NCBI GenBank assembly: GCA_003156495.1
Contig: PMHC01000249.1
Location: 1-9,006, forward strand
Origin: Acidobacteriaceae bacterium
GTDB taxonomy: Bacteria > Acidobacteriota > Terriglobia > Terriglobales > Acidobacteriaceae
Length of the DNA stretch: 9,006 nucleotides
Direction: 5' to 3'
Positions 1 through 5,972 of this stretch are shown here, one piece after another (positions within the stretch are counted from its first letter, which is position 1; the number at the start of each line of letters is the position of its first letter). A program made the position numbers and the translations under genes. Under the pieces are notes generated by a model. It made no database searches. It was not told the origin of the DNA and saw only the letters and a list, made by a program, of their open reading frames with translations.

Positions 1-2
1 TG

Positions 3-212
3 AAGGAGCGCGCCACGCCGCTCGATGTAGAAAACGACGCCAAGGAACGCGAAGAGGCCATCTCCCGCGCCAAAGCCATCGTCGTCGCCACCACGCACTA
101 CAACGACCCAAAGATTTTGGCCGAGGTCAGCGAACAGGTCACCGGCACCATGAAGGGCCTGGCAGCCGCCTCGCTCGACGAGTCGCAACTGCTGCAAACC
201 CGCGGTTGGTAA
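3..212 (+). CDS. C-terminal 69 residues of an unrecognised protein (5' end outside window)
   Basis: An open frame enters from the left edge and ends at TAA 210-212, giving 69 residues. The fragment is soluble-looking and mostly helical, with a charged stretch (DAKEREEAISRAKA) followed by a short hydrophobic, strand-like run (IVVATTHYND) and a C-terminal end QLLQTRGW. It has no cysteine pairs, membrane segments or motif that lets me assign a family. Its codon use is GC-rich at third positions, like the neighbouring genes, and it is followed directly by a strong terminator, so it looks like a genuine gene end. It is separated from the next gene by that terminator, so there is no evidence for functional linkage to the respiratory genes. 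Function unknown. Confidence 0.7.
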   Translation, partial: KERATPLDVENDAKEREEAISRAKAIVVATTHYNDPKILAEVSEQVTGTMKGLAAASLDESQLLQTRGW

Positions 213-233
213 TCGGCCGCATAAGAAAAATAG

Positions 234-264
234 ACGGAGTCGCGCCCGCGGCTCCGTTTTCCTC
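234..264 (+). terminator. Rho-independent terminator after the left-edge gene
   Basis: The left arm 234-243 (ACGGAGTCGC) pairs with the right arm 248-257 (GCGGCTCCGT) around a four-base loop (GCCC). All ten positions pair, one as G-U. The stem is followed by TTTT then CCTCTT, and preceded by an A-rich run (AAGAAAAATAG), so it may also act in the opposite direction. It lies 21 bases after the stop at 212, as expected for an intrinsic terminator. Confidence 0.85.
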
Positions 265-265
265 T

Positions 266-271
266 TATAAT
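266..271 (+). promoter_or_regulatory. Possible -10 element for the oxidase subunit III gene
   Basis: A perfect TATAAT lies just after the terminator, about 124 bases before the chosen start of the next gene. No convincing -35 is present at 16-18 bases upstream, where the terminator stem sits, and there is no extended -10 TGn. A second weak arrangement nearby is TGTACA at 297-302 followed by CCTAAT at 318-323, but its spacing is only 15. Either could drive the gene; neither is proven. Confidence 0.3.
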
Positions 272-394
272 TGCCTCCTGATCTCTTTCCCCGGCCTGTA
301 CAACCTCGCATCGAATTCCTAATGGATGAACCGCGGCCATCGCGAATGGCCACAGGCATCTCCACGGGAATGCGCCATCTTTCGAGAGAGCTTT

Positions 395-1144
395 ATGCCC
401 ACTCTGTTCACCCCTCTTCCGCCCAGCGTCGTGCGCAAAGCGCCTGGAAGCGGAGGCAAACCGCCGGTCGCCCGCAGACCCACCGGTGGCGGCGGTAATG
501 GCGACGACGGCAACCAGCCAGGCCGCGGTCCACGCGAACGGCTTTATCGCGCGCGCACCTTCGTCTTCTGCGCTTTGGCCGTCGATCTGCTGCTCTTCAC
601 CGCTTTGGCCGGATTTATTTACTCCCGCCAAACCGCGATCGACCTGCTATCCAGCACGCCTCATCCGGCGGAAAACTTGCGCGCCCTGCCTCCAATTCTG
701 TTTCTGAATACCGTATTTTTATTGCTCAGTTGTTTTTCGATAGAAAAGGCGCGCCGCCAGATCTTTCGCGAATTCGACATTATTGAAGAGTGGCTCGGAT
801 TGGGCAAGCCGGCATTGCGCCGCGCGCAGCCATGGATCGCCATCGCCTTGGCGTTCGGCCTATTGTTTGTTGCCGGCCAAGCGCTGGCCTGCAAGCAGTT
901 GGCCGCGCAGGGCTTCGCATTCAGCCTCTGGACGACGCCGGCCGACAGTTTTTTCTTCCTCGTGGGAGTTCATGTCGCCCATCTGATTGCCGGCCTGCTC
1001 GGAATGGTCTTCTGCCTCTGCGCGCTGTCCAGATTCAAGCGAGTCGAATACCGTCAGATCGCCATCGACGCCACGGCGTGGTACTGGCACGCAATAGCGC
1101 TTGCCTGGCTTCCTCTATTGGTTATTTTGTTTCTGGGGATATGA
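395..1144 (+). CDS. Haem-copper (cytochrome c) oxidase subunit III-like membrane protein
   Basis: This 249-residue protein resembles subunit III of haem-copper oxidases, the non-redox core subunit that stabilises proton uptake and turnover in subunit I. The first ~50 residues are Gly/Pro/Arg-rich (GGGGNGDDGN at 31-40) and presumably cytoplasmic. Five hydrophobic helices follow at about 55-76, 98-115, 146-166, 184-211 and 226-248. Family-like signatures are LNTVFLLLSCFSIEKARR (105-121), the SFFFLVGVHVAHLIAGLL segment (185-202) containing the conserved helix-IV histidine, and the final helix beginning WYWH (229-232). The usual Glu in the third-helix QxxEW-type motif is absent here (GQALACKQL). 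The start at 395 was preferred over in-frame ATG 326 because a GAGAG run lies just upstream of 395 and the family N-terminus begins there. No subunit I or II gene is in the window. A nitric-oxide-reductase-associated (NorE-type) subunit III is the main alternative. Confidence 0.82.
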   Translation: MPTLFTPLPPSVVRKAPGSGGKPPVARRPTGGGGNGDDGNQPGRGPRERLYRARTFVFCALAVDLLLFTALAGFIYSRQTAIDLLSSTPHPAENLRALPPILFLNTVFLLLSCFSIEKARRQIFREFDIIEEWLGLGKPALRRAQPWIAIALAFGLLFVAGQALACKQLAAQGFAFSLWTTPADSFFFLVGVHVAHLIAGLLGMVFCLCALSRFKRVEYRQIAIDATAWYWHAIALAWLPLLVILFLGI

Positions 1145-1282
1145 AGGCGCGAAGGCGCGGACACAACGGATATTTCATGACCGCGGAAGACTCGCGACGG
1201 CCAAGCGTGCTACTGCCCGCATGAAAAAAATACGTTCTACTCGCCGCACGGATGAGAAAGAGCGGAAACCGCGGGGCTGACC

Positions 1283-1310
1283 TTATGCAGTACGCTCTTA
1301 TGCCGTACGC
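1283..1310. repeat. Imperfect 13-base direct repeat at the 3' end of the small minus-strand gene
   Basis: TTATGCAGTACGC at 1283-1295 and TTATGCCGTACGC at 1298-1310 match at 12 of 13 bases with a period of 15. The right copy contains the last codons and TAA stop of the minus-strand gene, and the left copy lies immediately beyond the stop. It looks like a small local duplication; no function is evident. Confidence 0.6.
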
Positions 1311-1609
1311 GGACGCAACAATGCGCGGAAACGCTCTCCAAGACTAGGCAGCTCTGGGCAGGCAAAGTAAATCTGCCGGTTGAGTCCCATCAGCAGTTGA
1401 ATCGCTTCCACCTGACCGTCGCGCGCCGAAAATGAACCGCCAGAATAGATGAACTCATCGGTCAGATACTCAATGGCGTGGCCGAGAATTTCCAGCGCAT
1501 GACCGGCATCGCGCGAAATCTTACGCCGGCGCTTTGGACCGCGACTCGATGCTGGCATCGGAAGCGCTGTCGGCAAGGAAAAACCATTCGTCGATGAAGA
1601 AACCGTCAT
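1298..1609 (-). CDS. Small unknown protein, 103 residues, probably cytoplasmic
   Basis: I do not recognise this protein. It starts at ATG 1609 (minus strand), preceded by GAGGA (plus-strand 1618-1622) with an 8-base spacer, a strong Shine-Dalgarno that supports this start over the in-frame Met at residue 18. The first ~22 residues are Ser/Pro-rich and low-complexity. A basic patch GPKRRRK (24-30) follows, then a compact region with two likely amphipathic helices, about 33-52 (DAGHALEILGHAIEYLTDEF) and 66-82 (QVEAIQLLMGLNRQI), joined by a Gly/Ser turn (SGGSFSARDG). It ends RALLRPRTA. There is no membrane segment, and the single cysteine (84) argues against a metal site. It is the only gene here on this strand and diverges from the nuo operon, so it could share its control region. 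The composition is protein-like rather than an antisense shadow, since no plus-strand gene overlaps it. Confidence 0.7.
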   Translation of the reverse strand: MTVSSSTNGFSLPTALPMPASSRGPKRRRKISRDAGHALEILGHAIEYLTDEFIYSGGSFSARDGQVEAIQLLMGLNRQIYFACPELPSLGERFRALLRPRTA

Positions 1610-1671
1610 GCAGATTATCCTCGCCTAATTCTTCGACACCACCTAGCACATTCGTTAGATAACCGAAGTAC

Positions 1672-1689
1672 CTGTACTAAAACTGTACA
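1672..1689. promoter_or_regulatory. Operator-like GTAC repeat
   Basis: CTGTAC occurs at 1672-1677 and again at 1683-1688, exactly 11 bases apart (about one helical turn). The same bases form an inverted repeat TGTAC (1673-1677) / GTACA (1685-1689). A third GTAC lies just left at 1668-1671. This symmetry in a divergent control region, overlapping a candidate -35, is typical of a dimeric regulator site. The cognate regulator cannot be named from the sequence. Confidence 0.4.
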
Positions 1690-1712
1690 AATTAATTAAC
1701 GACAATTCTAAT
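1684..1712 (+). promoter_or_regulatory. Candidate sigma-70-type promoter of the nuo operon
   Basis: TGTACA at 1684-1689 (4 of 6 to TTGACA) and TCTAAT at 1707-1712 (5 of 6 to TATAAT) are separated by 17 bases in an AT-rich stretch. Transcription would start near 1719, leaving a leader of about 220 bases before nuoA. The -35 lies inside the GTAC repeat, so a protein bound there would be placed to repress. This is consensus matching only. Confidence 0.4.
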
Positions 1713-1937
1713 GTGGAAAGCAAGCAACGAGACTCCCGATCTTTGCCGGCCGAACCCATCCGTATACTTTATCGGTGCACAACGAATTGATGTTGCAGGC
1801 GATACAGCAAATTTTCCATTATGAATCGCAGCCTTGACGGAAGGAGCGCGAAAACCTAATCTCAATCCAGGCCCATGTTTAGCCCGAACAGCACCTTCCC
1901 CGGGCAAACAACCGGTTCCCCATCGAGGCTGACAGTC

Positions 1938-2342
1938 ATGATTCCCTATGCTTGGCAATATTTACCGTTGCTGATGCAGATTCTGGCCGCATTCCTGCTC
2001 GGCGCGGGTATGGTTCTGGCCTCGTGGTTTGTCGGCCGCCATCGCAACAGCAAGGCCAAACTCGACCCCTACGAGTGCGGCATTCCGGCCACTGGCAACG
2101 CACTCGGCCGGCTCAGCGTCCGCTTTTATCTGGTTGCCGTTCTGTTTATCCTATTTGACGTCGAGGCGGTCTTCATGATGCCCTGGGCCGTCATCTATCG
2201 CCGCCTGCCGGCGCTCACCGGCTGCTCGCGCTTCTTCGGATTTTGGGAGATGATCGTTTATCTCGGTTTTGTGGCTGTCGGCCTCTACTATATTGTTCGC
2301 AAGGGCATCCTGAATTGGAGCCAAGACAAGGCGGAGCTTTAA
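1938..2342 (+). CDS. nuoA: NADH-quinone oxidoreductase subunit A (Complex I membrane subunit)
   Basis: NuoA (ND3 homologue) is a three-helix subunit of the Complex I membrane arm, at the junction with the quinone-binding module. The 134-residue product has helices at about 9-32, 63-86 and 102-120. Conserved features are DPYECG (43-48), whose Cys47 lies in the first loop as in ND3, and FDVE (73-76), whose Asp74 and Glu76 are the conserved acidic residues of helix 2. The start at 1938 is chosen because GAGG (1925-1928) precedes it by 9 bases and the length is then normal for the family. An in-frame ATG at 1875 would add 21 atypical residues. It heads the operon, and its stop codon abuts the nuoC start with no gap, leaving no room for the usual nuoB. 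Confidence 0.95.
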   Translation: MIPYAWQYLPLLMQILAAFLLGAGMVLASWFVGRHRNSKAKLDPYECGIPATGNALGRLSVRFYLVAVLFILFDVEAVFMMPWAVIYRRLPALTGCSRFFGFWEMIVYLGFVAVGLYYIVRKGILNWSQDKAEL

Positions 2343-2843
2343 ATGGCGCTCGCCCCCACATTGACCGGCAAAGAAGCTGTTCTGGCCCAGTTGCCCGAGC
2401 ATCCGGCCCTCAAGGCCATTCTCGCCTGGAAGCCCGAAGCTCTCACGGACGCGAAATTCGATCGCGACGAGTTGACGCTTACCGTCGCCCCGGCCGAGCT
2501 CCGCGCCGCCTGCTCGACCCTTCAGGCCGCCGGCTACAACTATTTTGAAGACATGACCGCCGTCGACCATTTTCCGGCCGCGCCGCGCTTTCAGTTAAGC
2601 TACCATCTGCTCTCGCTCGCCCGCAAAGAACGCATCCGGCTCTGCGCCTGGGTCGGCGAGCCCGAGCCGGCCATCGATTCCATCACACCCATCTGGCCCG
2701 GAGCAAACTTTTTCGAGCGCGAGGTCTTCGATCTCTTCGGCATCGGCTTCAACGGTCATCCAGACCTGCGACGCATCATGATGCCCGACGACTGGCAGGG
2801 CCATCCGCTGCGCAAAGACTATCCGGTGGAGGGATACCGCTAA
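2343..2843 (+). CDS. nuoC: NADH-quinone oxidoreductase subunit C (30-kDa subunit)
   Basis: NuoC is the 30-kDa peripheral-arm subunit that packs against NuoD and NuoB near the quinone site and carries no redox centre itself. The product is 166 residues. The N-terminal half is an alpha/beta domain (about 17-110, with YNYFEDMTAVD at 65-75). The family signature lies near the C-terminus: NFFEREVFDLFGI (122-134), GHPDLRRIM (138-146), and then HPLRKDYPV (154-162). ATG 2343 follows the nuoA TAA directly, with GGAG (2333-2336) six bases upstream, inside the end of nuoA. Its stop TAA shares one base with the nuoD start (TAATG), indicating translational coupling. It is separate from nuoD, unlike the fused NuoCD of Escherichia coli. 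Confidence 0.96.
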   Translation: MALAPTLTGKEAVLAQLPEHPALKAILAWKPEALTDAKFDRDELTLTVAPAELRAACSTLQAAGYNYFEDMTAVDHFPAAPRFQLSYHLLSLARKERIRLCAWVGEPEPAIDSITPIWPGANFFEREVFDLFGIGFNGHPDLRRIMMPDDWQGHPLRKDYPVEGYR

Positions 2844-4054
2844 TGAGCGAACTCGCCGCCACGCCCGTTCTCGAAGCCGCGCCCTCTGGCAGCCATAACA
2901 TGGTCCTGAACATGGGGCCGCAGCACCCGGCCACTCACGGCGTTCTGCGCCTGATCGTCGAGCTTGATGGCGAAATCATCGTCAGCCTACGGCCCGAGAT
3001 CGGCTACCTGCACACCGGCATTGAAAAAACCTGCGAAGCAAAGTTCTACCAGCAGGTTGTGCCGCTCACCGATCGCACCAATTACCTCGATCCGCTGGCC
3101 AACAATCTCTGTTACTCGCTGGCCGTCGAAAAACTTCTTGGGCTGGAGATTCCCGCGCGCGCGCAATGGATGCGCGTGCTGCTGGCCGAACTGAGTCGCC
3201 TGAATTCGCACTTGATCTGGCTCGGCACCCACGCCATGGATATTGGCGCGCTGACCGTCTTCCTCTACACCTTCCGCGAGCGCGAAGAGATTCTCCGCTT
3301 CTTTGAGGCCGTCGCCGGCCAGCGCATGATGACCAGCTACATCCGCATCGGCGGTCTGGCCATGGAGCCGCCGCTGGGCTGGCTCGACCGCGTGCGCGCC
3401 TTTATTCGCGCGCTACCGGAAAAGATCGACGAGTATTCCGACCTGCTCACCGGCAATCCGATCTTCATCAATCGACTGAAGGGCGTCGGGCTTCTTTCGG
3501 CCGCCGATGCGATTGCGCTCGGTGTCTCCGGCCCTCCGCTGCGCGCCTCCGGCGTCGATCTCGATCTGCGCCGCGACATGCCCTACTCCGGCTACGAGCG
3601 CTTCAAATTTCACGTCCCCACCTCCACCGTCGGCGACTGCTGGGCACGGTACGAAGTGCGCCTGGTCGAGATGCGCGAGAGCGTCAAAATTATCGAGCAG
3701 GTGCTCGACGGCATGCCCGGCGGCCCGGTCAAAGCCGACGCGCCCAAAGTCGTTTTGCCCGACCGCGAAAAGATGAAAACGCAGATGGAGGCCCTCATCC
3801 ATCACTTCAAGATCGTCACCGAGGGCTTCAACGTTCCGGCTGGCGAAGTCTACCAAGGCATGGAATGCGGCCACGGCCTGATGGGCTTTTACGTCGTCTC
3901 CGACGGCACCGCCAAACCCTGCCGCGTTCATATGCGTTTTCCCGGCTTCGCTACCCTGCAGGCCGTCGAAACCATGGCCAAGGGGCGCATGATCGCCGAT
4001 CTGGTCGCTATCATTGGCTCGATCGATATTGTTCTGGGAGAGATCGACCGATGA
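2843..4054 (+). CDS. nuoD: NADH-quinone oxidoreductase subunit D (49-kDa subunit, quinone site)
   Basis: NuoD is the 49-kDa subunit, related to [NiFe]-hydrogenase large subunits, that forms most of the quinone-reduction pocket opposite cluster N2. The product is 403 residues, full length. Family motifs visible are GPQHPATHGVLRL (25-37), GYLHTGIEK (54-62) and LTDRTNYLDP (75-84). His32 and Tyr81 keep the 49-residue spacing of the quinone-contacting His/Tyr pair (His59/Tyr108 in bovine numbering), so the active site looks intact. The hydrogenase Ni-binding cysteines are absent, as expected. The end reads GSIDIVLGEIDR, typical of NuoD. The stop overlaps the nuoE start as ATGA (4 bases). With nuoB missing from the cluster, its N2-bearing partner must come from elsewhere. 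Confidence 0.97.
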   Translation: MSELAATPVLEAAPSGSHNMVLNMGPQHPATHGVLRLIVELDGEIIVSLRPEIGYLHTGIEKTCEAKFYQQVVPLTDRTNYLDPLANNLCYSLAVEKLLGLEIPARAQWMRVLLAELSRLNSHLIWLGTHAMDIGALTVFLYTFREREEILRFFEAVAGQRMMTSYIRIGGLAMEPPLGWLDRVRAFIRALPEKIDEYSDLLTGNPIFINRLKGVGLLSAADAIALGVSGPPLRASGVDLDLRRDMPYSGYERFKFHVPTSTVGDCWARYEVRLVEMRESVKIIEQVLDGMPGGPVKADAPKVVLPDREKMKTQMEALIHHFKIVTEGFNVPAGEVYQGMECGHGLMGFYVVSDGTAKPCRVHMRFPGFATLQAVETMAKGRMIADLVAIIGSIDIVLGEIDR

Positions 4055-4572
4055 GCGCTGAATCCATCTCCGTCTTTTCACCCAAGCTCGAAGCACGCCT
4101 CGACGCGCTCGTGAAAAAGTACCCGGTCAAGCGCTCGGCGCTGATTCCTATGCTGCTCTACGCGCAAGACGAGGTCGGTTATATCTCCGACGCCGTCGTC
4201 GCCGAGGTCGCCATCCGCATCGGCATCACCGAGCTTGAAGTGCGCAACGCCGCCACCTACTATTCGATGCTGCGCTTCAAACCCGCCGGCCGCTATCACG
4301 TTCAGGTCTGCACCAACATCAGTTGCATGTTGCGCGGCGGCTACGAGATTCTCGACCGCTTCCGTCAGGAACTCGGCATCGAGCCAGGCGGCGTCACAGC
4401 CGACGGCATGTTCTCGCTTGAAGAAGTTCAATGCATCGGCGCCTGTTGCTGGGCCCCGGCCATTCAGGTCAACTACGACGATCACGACGAGCTCAAGCCC
4501 GACCTTGTTCCCGGCATTCTCAGCAGTTATCGAGGCAAAGCCAAGGCGGAAGGGAAAACGCCGCATGCCTAA
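4051..4572 (+). CDS. nuoE: NADH-quinone oxidoreductase subunit E (24-kDa, [2Fe-2S] N1a)
   Basis: NuoE is the 24-kDa thioredoxin-fold subunit of the NADH-dehydrogenase module, binding the off-path [2Fe-2S] cluster N1a next to the FMN of NuoF. The product is 173 residues: an N-terminal helical region (about 10-76, including YPVKRSALIPMLLYAQDEVG) and a thioredoxin-like domain with Cys87-x4-Cys92 and Cys128-x3-Cys132, the complete cluster ligand set. An additional Cys133 follows the last ligand (CIGACCWAP). The C-terminal ~15 residues are Lys/Gly-rich and loosely conserved. ATG 4051 overlaps the nuoD stop (ATGA), and the gene end overlaps the start of nuoF by 8 bases, so D-E-F appear translationally coupled. 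Confidence 0.96.
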   Translation: MSAESISVFSPKLEARLDALVKKYPVKRSALIPMLLYAQDEVGYISDAVVAEVAIRIGITELEVRNAATYYSMLRFKPAGRYHVQVCTNISCMLRGGYEILDRFRQELGIEPGGVTADGMFSLEEVQCIGACCWAPAIQVNYDDHDELKPDLVPGILSSYRGKAKAEGKTPHA

Positions 4573-5878
4573 GCTCGTCTCCCATCCCGACGAAGTAAAA
4601 ATCATCTCTCGCCGCTTTGGCCAGGGCGCGGAAAAGATCGACCGCTACATCGAGCTCGGCGGCTACGAGGCCGTGAAAAAATGCCTCGCGCAGGGTTCCG
4701 ACTGGATCATCAACGAGGTCAAGGCCAGCGGCCTGCGCGGCCGCGGCGGCGCGGGTTTTTCCACCGGCATGAAGTGGTCCTTCGTCCCCAAGCAGTCGGC
4801 CAAGCCAAAGTACATTCTGGTTAACGGCGACGAGAGCGAACCGGGCACCTGCAAGGATCATCTGATCTTTTTGCACGATCCCCACTCAGTGATCGAAGGC
4901 GCGATCATCGCCGGGCTGGCCGTCGGCGCGAAGATGGGCTTCATCTATATGCGCGGCGAGTACCGCACCCTGCTAGAAATCATGGAGCGGGCCGTCGCCG
5001 ATGCTTACGCGCGCGGCTTTCTGGGCAAAAACATCTTCGGCTCCGACAAGGAATTTCAGATCATCACGCAGACCGGCGCGGGCGCTTACGAAGTCGGCGA
5101 AGAGTCGGCGCTGATGGAATCGCTCGAAGGCAAACGCGGCGTTCCGCGCATCAAGCCGCCCTTCCCGGCCGTCGTCGGACTTTATGGCGGACCCACGGTC
5201 ATCAACAATGCCGAAACCATCGCCACCGTGCCGCACGTCATCAACATGGGCGCGGCGGCTTACGCGGCCGTCGGTTCGCCGCGCAACGGCGGCACGCGTT
5301 TGTTCGGCGTTTCGGGCTGCGTCGAGCGCCCCGGCGTCTACGAACTGCCGATGGGTTACAACCTGAAAAAAATCATTTACGAAGTTGCCGGCGGCATTCG
5401 CAATGGACGGCAATTAAAAGCCGTCGTTCCAGGCGGATCGTCAACGCCCGTTCTGCTACCTGATGAAATCGACATCGGCATGGACTTTGACCAAGTGGGC
5501 AAAGCCGGATCGATGCTCGGCTCGGCCGCCGTTATTGTGCTCGACGACCAAACCTGCATGGTCGAGTTCGCGCTGCGCACCATCAGTTTCTATCGGCACG
5601 AAAGCTGCGGCTGGTGCATTCCCTGCCGCGAAGGCACCGACTGGCTGAAAAAATCGCTTACACGGATTCATGCAGGCTTCGGCGAGGCCACAGACATCGA
5701 CACCGTTCGCTACATCGCCGAGAACATGCTCGGCCACACCTTCTGCCCGTTGGGCGATGCGGCCGCAATGCCGACTATCGCGTTTGTGAAAAAGTTTCGT
5801 CAGGAGTTCGAGGATCATCTAAATGGCAAACCTTGCCCGTTGGCGAAAATGGGCCTGCCGCAATTCACTGTTGTGTAA
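4565..5878 (+). CDS. nuoF: NADH-quinone oxidoreductase subunit F (51-kDa; NADH/FMN site, [4Fe-4S] N3)
   Basis: NuoF oxidises NADH, passing a hydride to FMN and electrons to the [4Fe-4S] cluster N3. The product is 437 residues, normal length. In order: the FMN/NADH glycine-rich loop GRGGAGFSTG (59-68), NGDESEPGT (87-95), the segment GAGAYEVGEESAL in the nucleotide domain, a SLBB-like region, and the C-terminal N3 motif Cys348-x2-Cys351-x2-Cys354 (SCGWCIPC) with the fourth ligand Cys394 in FCPLGDAA. All cofactor residues are present. The start at 4565 matches the family N-terminus and has GGAAGGG (4548-4554) upstream. A much longer upstream open frame, back to 4235, only overlaps nuoE and is not used. 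It overlaps nuoE by 8 bases and is followed by the widest gap in the operon. Confidence 0.97.
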   Translation: MPKLVSHPDEVKIISRRFGQGAEKIDRYIELGGYEAVKKCLAQGSDWIINEVKASGLRGRGGAGFSTGMKWSFVPKQSAKPKYILVNGDESEPGTCKDHLIFLHDPHSVIEGAIIAGLAVGAKMGFIYMRGEYRTLLEIMERAVADAYARGFLGKNIFGSDKEFQIITQTGAGAYEVGEESALMESLEGKRGVPRIKPPFPAVVGLYGGPTVINNAETIATVPHVINMGAAAYAAVGSPRNGGTRLFGVSGCVERPGVYELPMGYNLKKIIYEVAGGIRNGRQLKAVVPGGSSTPVLLPDEIDIGMDFDQVGKAGSMLGSAAVIVLDDQTCMVEFALRTISFYRHESCGWCIPCREGTDWLKKSLTRIHAGFGEATDIDTVRYIAENMLGHTFCPLGDAAAMPTIAFVKKFRQEFEDHLNGKPCPLAKMGLPQFTVV

Positions 5879-5972
5879 GTCGGCCGCGATCTCTGGCATC
5901 AAGAGGCAGTAGCTCCCTCGAAACGCAACACGAGTTACGAGCAAATAGCACGAGGAACCGACCAAGAGGAAA

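Larger units (their letters stand above)
1610..1937. other. Divergent intergenic region between the small unknown gene and nuoA
   Basis: This 328-base stretch has no supported gene. It is more AT-rich around 1650-1720 than the coding regions. It holds a GTAC repeat (1672-1689), a TTAATTAA palindrome (1692-1699), a plausible plus-strand promoter (1684-1712) and an isolated TATACT (1763-1768) that has no good -35. Two tiny ATG-initiated frames (from 1790, 15 codons, and from 1821, 12 codons) lack ribosome-binding sites. The nuoA frame is open upstream to ATG 1875, but those extra 21 residues do not resemble a NuoA N-terminus. I see no clear terminator or riboswitch-like fold in the leader. Confidence 0.6.

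Noticed and set aside
98..631. 177-codon minus-strand open frame over the left terminator and subunit III gene start
   Set aside because: It crosses a strong terminator hairpin, overlaps two plus-strand coding regions and has low-complexity composition with no recognisable domain.
1141..1224. 27-codon frame starting in an ATGA overlap with the subunit III stop
   Set aside because: The overlap looks like coupling, but the peptide is short, polar and unrecognised. The sequence starts with an 8-base tandem duplication (GAAGGCGC twice, 1143-1158) that looks like non-coding drift.
1262..1272. Short GCGG-TTT-CCGC hairpin as a terminator for the minus-strand gene
   Set aside because: The stem is only four base pairs and the following TCTTTCTC is a poor T-tract. 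It is too weak to call.
1692..1699. TTAATTAA palindrome as an independent operator
   Set aside because: An 8-base AT-only palindrome within an AT-rich promoter spacer is expected by chance.
4235..4564. 110-codon N-terminal extension of nuoF in an open upstream frame
   Set aside because: It overlaps nuoE completely, has the Ser/Ala/Pro-rich composition of an out-of-frame read, and the family N-terminus begins at ATG 4565 behind a Shine-Dalgarno.
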